DNA from: Isoetes taiwanensis
Taxonomy: Eukaryota; Streptophyta; Lycopodiopsida; Isoetales; Isoetaceae
Direction: 5' to 3'
NCBI GenBank assembly: GCA_021234155.1
Contig: JAJEKV010000066.1
Span: forward strand, 188,001-252,000
DNA length: 64,000 nt
Part shown: in pieces, positions 59,067-64,000 of the stretch
Layout of the letters: each line of letters starts with the position of its first letter
Numbering within the stretch: the first letter of the stretch is position 1
Made by a program: the position numbers and the translations under genes
The notes under the pieces: model-generated
Database searches by the model: none
Told to the model about the DNA's origin: nothing
The model's input: the letters and a program-made list of their open reading frames with translations, nothing else

Positions 59067-60456
59067 ATGATTTCGAGGCTAAGTATAATAATACAATGAA
59101 ACGATTTGCCTAGAAATCGGGATTTTAAGTGTTCATTTGTTATAAACCCACCACATGACGAGAAGGCGCGTCGATGATTTGTAAGATATGCATCTTTGCG
59201 ACCGGTAAGCAAAAGGCCCATTCATGAAGAACTCAAAATAGGATTATGAGGGCGGATTAAAGAAGATGGTTGGCTTTTGTTAATAGAGTAATATTGCAGC
59301 ATTTTGTTAACAGAGCATTATCCTTACCATTCGAAAGCCATAACTTCTTCCTTCTGATGGGGACCCAAATTCTTACGCAACATATGCCGCCAATACCAAT
59401 CCATGGCCATTTAATGTTGAGTTGCCACTCAAAGAGAACTCTAGAAGGATGAAAATTGCATTTTAGGTTATCAATCAAGATTTCATGGTCATTCCTCATG
59501 TGAAATTGAAAATTATTATGATTCTGATTACATATAAGTACATATACCTAGTAGTTTCCATCTAGCAGAAAGGCCATGAGTAATTTCTACTAGTATATGA
59601 CACGTGACACAACCATGATATATAGCAGTACTTCTAGTATTAAATGACACGTGACACAACCATGTTATAAAATGACACACTTGCAATCACGACACTTGCA
59701 AGCAAGACATACTACTAGTGTTGTATGACCGTGACATAACTATAAAGCAACGCTTCTATGACAAGTGAGACTAATGGCATACCAAACATGACATTTGACG
59801 TATGTCATAAGTTTCTCAATATAGGAGACATAAAAATGTGTAGCAATATATGTCATACGGCATCCCACATTTTAAAATTATATAATTGATGTCAGATGCA
59901 TTTGTTGTTTGTTATTTAAAATGTTATATAAAATATGACAGGTGCATTTAGTATTGGTTTTATTGCATTTGGTAGCTTTATAGTGTGCATAAGGCTCAAA
60001 ACTTTCTGTTGCGCCTCTTTACTAGTTTTTATTTGAAAAATAAAAGATGCAATGTTATACCTATTTTTCTTGTTTGAAAGATAAAGATGCAATGTTATAT
60101 TAGCCTGAAGGTAGCGTATGAAGAAATATTTATTTCAAGCTAAGTTGTTGTAGCATTATATTTATTTCAAGCTTTTAGTTATTGTTATACCATTGGGTGA
60201 CTAGCCGTTTCGTGAGCCATCCAGATTGAAAGAAATAGTGCAGATTTAAAGTGCAGAGAAGAAGGGACTACTATCTTTATCAACATCGATCGCACTTATG
60301 GAGAAAACGATGAAACGTTTTCTTGGTAGAGAAATTCGTTTCTCGTAATGAGCTAGCTTCAAAGCACACAATTTTATCCTTTCCTTCCTGAAGATGTAAG
60401 TTAACAGAGTAACTAGATATCTTCAAGATTATAGAGCAGATTGAGATTGTCGCATC

Positions 60457-63400
60457 ATGGCACCACCCAAGGATAAGAAGAAGATGACCAAGGCTGAATT
60501 GAAGGCAGAAAAAGGTTCTCTCTTAATTTGCGAATTAAGATTTTCAAGCTTTTCTCGAAAGTGTCTCAGACAGATATTCTAAGCTACATACGTGTATATT
60601 GCTTGCTTCTCTCATGGATCAATTATTTTTACACCATCTCTAACTTTGTCATAAGCTTAGGAATTATTTTCCTCGTTGATCTTGTAGACCTAATTCACAA
60701 TTCTCCAATTTAAACAGAAAGGAAAAAGGAAGAGGCAAGGAAAGCTGCAGAAGGTGAACCAAAAAGCTAAATTTTTTGGGTTGGAATAATGGACTACTAG
60801 TGATATTGATATGTATTCTTGTATTTCATACTCTGGAAAGGGCAAGGCTAGAAGAAGAAGAAAGGGACGACTTGAGGAGGAAGCTAGGCTTGCTTGGGGA
60901 GTTTGAACAAGCTCGCTTAGAAGTCTGCATTGCCGTGTGCACAAGAGTATGAGAGCTCGCAACCTTTCTATACATGGCGTCTTTGGTGCCTTGAGAAGTT
61001 TGAATGTGACACTAATGATGCCACATATGTAAGTTTCCACGGTTTGCATAATTTAGTTTACTCGCATAGTTTGCTTAACTTCCATTTTGTATTTACACGA
61101 TGGGCGCTATGTTGAGCCCTGGTGAGTTGCCCTATCATGGTGTGATGAACCAAGTGTCAATGGATACTTAAACACCATGAGTCTATATCCGTCTGACGGA
61201 GTCCATCCTATATACTATTATCAATATACATAAGGTAGCGAGCATTCTAAACCGATGATGAGCATTACCAAAAGTTATTTTTTTTTCTTCTACAAAGCAA
61301 AACATTTAATTTCATCATATACAACTATCTCACATTGCTAAGATTTTTGTAGGAGCTGAAGATCTTGCATATAGAAGAGCAAAAGGAAATGTTTGCAATG
61401 TGATCAAGTAAAGCCATCGACGCTTCCCATCATATTTAGTTACTAGTTTATGTTTATTCATTTTTTTTTATTTTATCGACATATGTTGCCTATACGAATG
61501 CACATAACATATGGCAAGAATCTTTTGAGACTAGGCAAACATATGATGGGAAAGTTTGTGAGTAGCGAGAATAGGTGATTCTCGTTTATACATTTTGTGA
61601 TCAAAGTTTTTGTTGATCCATGTGCTTTAAAGTAAAGTAAATGGGTATTTGTTTAGAATCATGTTTCATTCAATTTAATTCAATTTAGTCAAGCATTTCT
61701 CTCACTTGCACAAAGATTCAGATTGGAACTCTTTGGTGACCATAGCCCTATTTCAAAAGTATCATTTTTTCTCTTTACGCCTAATTTGTTCGCCTCTTAT
61801 GGAGAAAAATCGTTCAAAAAGACAATATATTTATAGTGCATTTGATGGGGATTCAAGGTGAATCAATAAAGAGAAGTCACATACTTGATCTAATATTCTC
61901 AAGTCTGGCTATCCATTCATTCCAGAGGAAAGGGCAGATTTAGCGCTTGCTGAGCATTACCTTATCGCATTTTCAGTTGTTGTTTGGCTGTCTAATATCA
62001 AGAAATTTGAATCTAGGTACCAGCATTACATGACGAAATTGTATGAACTTGCTGACATGCGTCTTGAGAAGGCCACAGCATATTTGTTGGAGGTAAAACT
62101 GCATTATATACAAAGTATTAAATTTTCAATGCTTCTCCGCCATGGTCTTCATCCAAATACCTTTCTCACTCCTAAGTTTATGTTAGCGGTGGCACCTTGA
62201 CTTGAATTCCTGGTGCTTGACATGTTTTAGCGATTTCACATGGTAGATATACTAGATGCACACTTGTATACGACGTGGTGAACATTGTTCATTACTCGTT
62301 TTACAAACTGAGAGTCACCATCTGGTACATTTAGAAGCAGGAAAAATGCACAGCTCATTATCCAACATACTCCCATATGCTTGTTCTTCATTTTTAGTGG
62401 AGTAATTATCGTCATTTCTGATCATGCAGCGGTCTCATGACATTTGGAAGGAGACAGGGACAAGCTTTTTCTCTGCAGCACAAGACCAATGGAAGTTAGG
62501 ACTATGGGTAAATCATGCCAAGAATCCAAGGGTTCGACAGTTGGATTTTCCTGCTATATGTACTATTATCAATCTATCAAAACCATTTGTGTTTGCAAAT
62601 GTGGCGATTCGCGTGTACCATCAACTAACAGACCCGCTTTTTAAGTCCCAGAATTCCTACATGTCTTTGGTGCGCTCCTTTATTCTCTTCTTTTCCTTGC
62701 ATTTTGGGTGATTATAGTATCTAAGAAATTATAACCAGGGTGGAATCTTCAAGTTGGATATTTTGTCGCTACCACCACTTGCTAAAAGTGTCAAAGGTTG
62801 GACGTTTGAGGAAGGTTATACTCCATTTTTGCTAATATATAAGTGGGTTTTCTTGGTGGAAGAACAATTAAGTTTTTGCCTGATTTTTGCTTCATTTGTC
62901 ACGAGTTACTAATATGACAACCTCGGTTATCATGATCGAATATCCTTTAGCTTTGGTTCATTTACACCGAGGAAGCGGTGCCACCTATTGGCGTGCATTT
63001 TATTACGCCCTTTTTTGTAATCATTTATGGCCCTCACGGAGGTTGGATCACGGAATTAAAGTAAGTCCTAAGATAGCATTTGTTTTTATTTTGATGCTTA
63101 TGAGCAGCATACTACTTTCAATTCTGTAGCGACTTAGTCTTTTCTTTGCACAGGATGAACAATGTTGGAAGTCCGACGGCATCACAAACATATCATATGA
63201 TGTGAATAAACGTAAAATTAGTTTTGAAACAATTGTAGTGAAGCCATTTGCAGTAATACAAGTGAGCCTCCACTTCTTGTTAGGGAACATAAATTACACG
63301 GCAGCTAGTTAATTTGCATTTCTTCTTATTCCTTGGTTCATCAAATTGATGACTGGTCTGGCAGAATCGAGTGCAACAATTTCCTTTTCAATCATGGCAT

Positions 63401-63562
63401 TTCAGTCCTATATCAACTTCAGAAGCACAATTCACACTGACAACCAACTTGTTGACCCTTATCTTTGAGATTGGAAGTGGATGGTGTAAACTTGTGGAGC
63501 CTCAACTTAAAGAATGCAGTCACCTGATTGGGAAGCAGCTTGCTCCCAACGTGTTATTGAAG
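60457..63562 (+). CDS. DNAI7: DNAI7/CASC1, copy 2, partial (3' end off window) with local frameshifts
   Basis: Exons seen: 60457-60514, 60718-60753, 60837-about 61028, about 61102-61235, 61353-61399, 62017-62092, 62430-62669, 62739-62814, about 62906-63060, 63154-63261, 63365-63562. Exons 1, 2, 5-8, 10 and 11 are intact; exon 5 (ELKILHIEEQKEMFA) and the exon 7 acceptor (AG at 62428-62429) are good here but broken in copy 1. Exons 3, 4 and 9 carry frameshifts, and the exon 3 acceptor reads gg (60835-60836) where copy 1 has ag. The exon 5 donor is gtgatc, which keeps phase with exon 6 in both copies. Three further exons expected from copy 1 lie beyond the right edge. Confidence 0.8.
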
Positions 63563-64000
63563 GTACTCATCAGATAATGTACTTAATATTTTTGCATCAT
63601 AAATCCGCATGGATTGCTTTTTACCCTAAGTCTGCCAATTGATATGCTCTTGCTTCCTAAAACGGTGAGATGTTTTGGTCCACACAACTACTTCTTCCAA
63701 GATAGGGCACCTATTAGTGGTTTTTAGTGATCATGATCTCTTGAGCAAGGATGTGAGTAGGATGTAACTAAGACGAGTATCAAAAGTCCACCTTTTTTCA
63801 AGTATCTTTTTTCTTTTCCTTTCCACTTCTGCTAAGTTTTAGGTTTGTTTTTTCTAAAAAATTTCTAGCATTTGCTTCCAGTTTTGTTTCGTGCAGATTC
63901 CTTTTTCCTGTGAATTGAGGATATGAGAGTAGCCACTATTTCACATCTTGCTTTTGTTGAGTTTCTTATTCAGTGGAAGCTAAAACCTCCTAAGGAACAA

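Larger units (their letters stand above)
47305..64000 (+). repeat. Large direct duplication, copy 2 (reaches window edge)
   Basis: Repeats 25838-43059 in order and orientation. Quality varies by block: 59580-60830 and 61860-62880 differ from copy 1 by only a few substitutions, while 47305-58500, 60830-61780 and 62890-63060 have frequent one- to three-base indels, mostly losses. Copy 2 is about 520 bases shorter over the shared span. It may be a real tandem copy, or the other haplotype kept in the assembly. Confidence 0.92.

Overview
This window is nuclear DNA of a land plant. Its genes have many short introns with GT/AG borders and in-phase joins, and several lineages of plant retroelements are present. 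Two genes point to a lineage with swimming sperm: a full DNAI7/CASC1-type axonemal dynein gene and a kinesin whose motor resembles kinesin-3. Flowering plants lack axonemal dynein, so a fern is the best guess, with lycophyte, bryophyte or cycad/Ginkgo possible. The species is not identified.

Layout. 98-6280 (minus) holds the first 16 coding exons of the exocyst subunit SEC6; its 3' end lies off the left edge. Two mobile-element relics sit in its introns. 6573-6871 holds two short inverted-repeat elements. 6872-18300 is repeat-rich: a decayed Ty3/gypsy gag-pol relic, a LINE 3' fragment nested in it, a foldback element, and a RING-H2 gene fragment. Most of this is caught in a 4.65-kb imperfect palindrome (12079-16725). 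Tandem arrays and a second LINE 3' end follow. 18439-21822 (minus) is a 13-exon kinesin gene that assembles into 625 codons with every intron phase consistent. 22300-25800 is mostly non-coding with a DUF4283-type relic.

From about 25838 to 43059 lies a 17-kb segment that recurs in direct orientation from about 47305 to the right edge. It carries a trihelix (Myb/SANT-like) gene, an HSF class B-like coiled-coil fragment, a tRNA-like SINE, a G-box cluster and DNAI7 (39550-43971, plus). Between the copies lies an isolated first exon of gamma-tubulin (44774-44899).

Sequence quality matters here. The second copy alternates between blocks nearly identical to the first and blocks full of one- or two-base indels. 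Each DNAI7 copy is broken where the other is intact. The right arm of the palindrome is an indel-rich mirror of the left. Both patterns suggest unpolished long-read assembly (a retained haplotype and a fold-back join) at least as much as real biology. Three genes or fragments close together (kinesin, DNAI7, gamma-tubulin) concern microtubules; whether this is more than chance cannot be told from one window.
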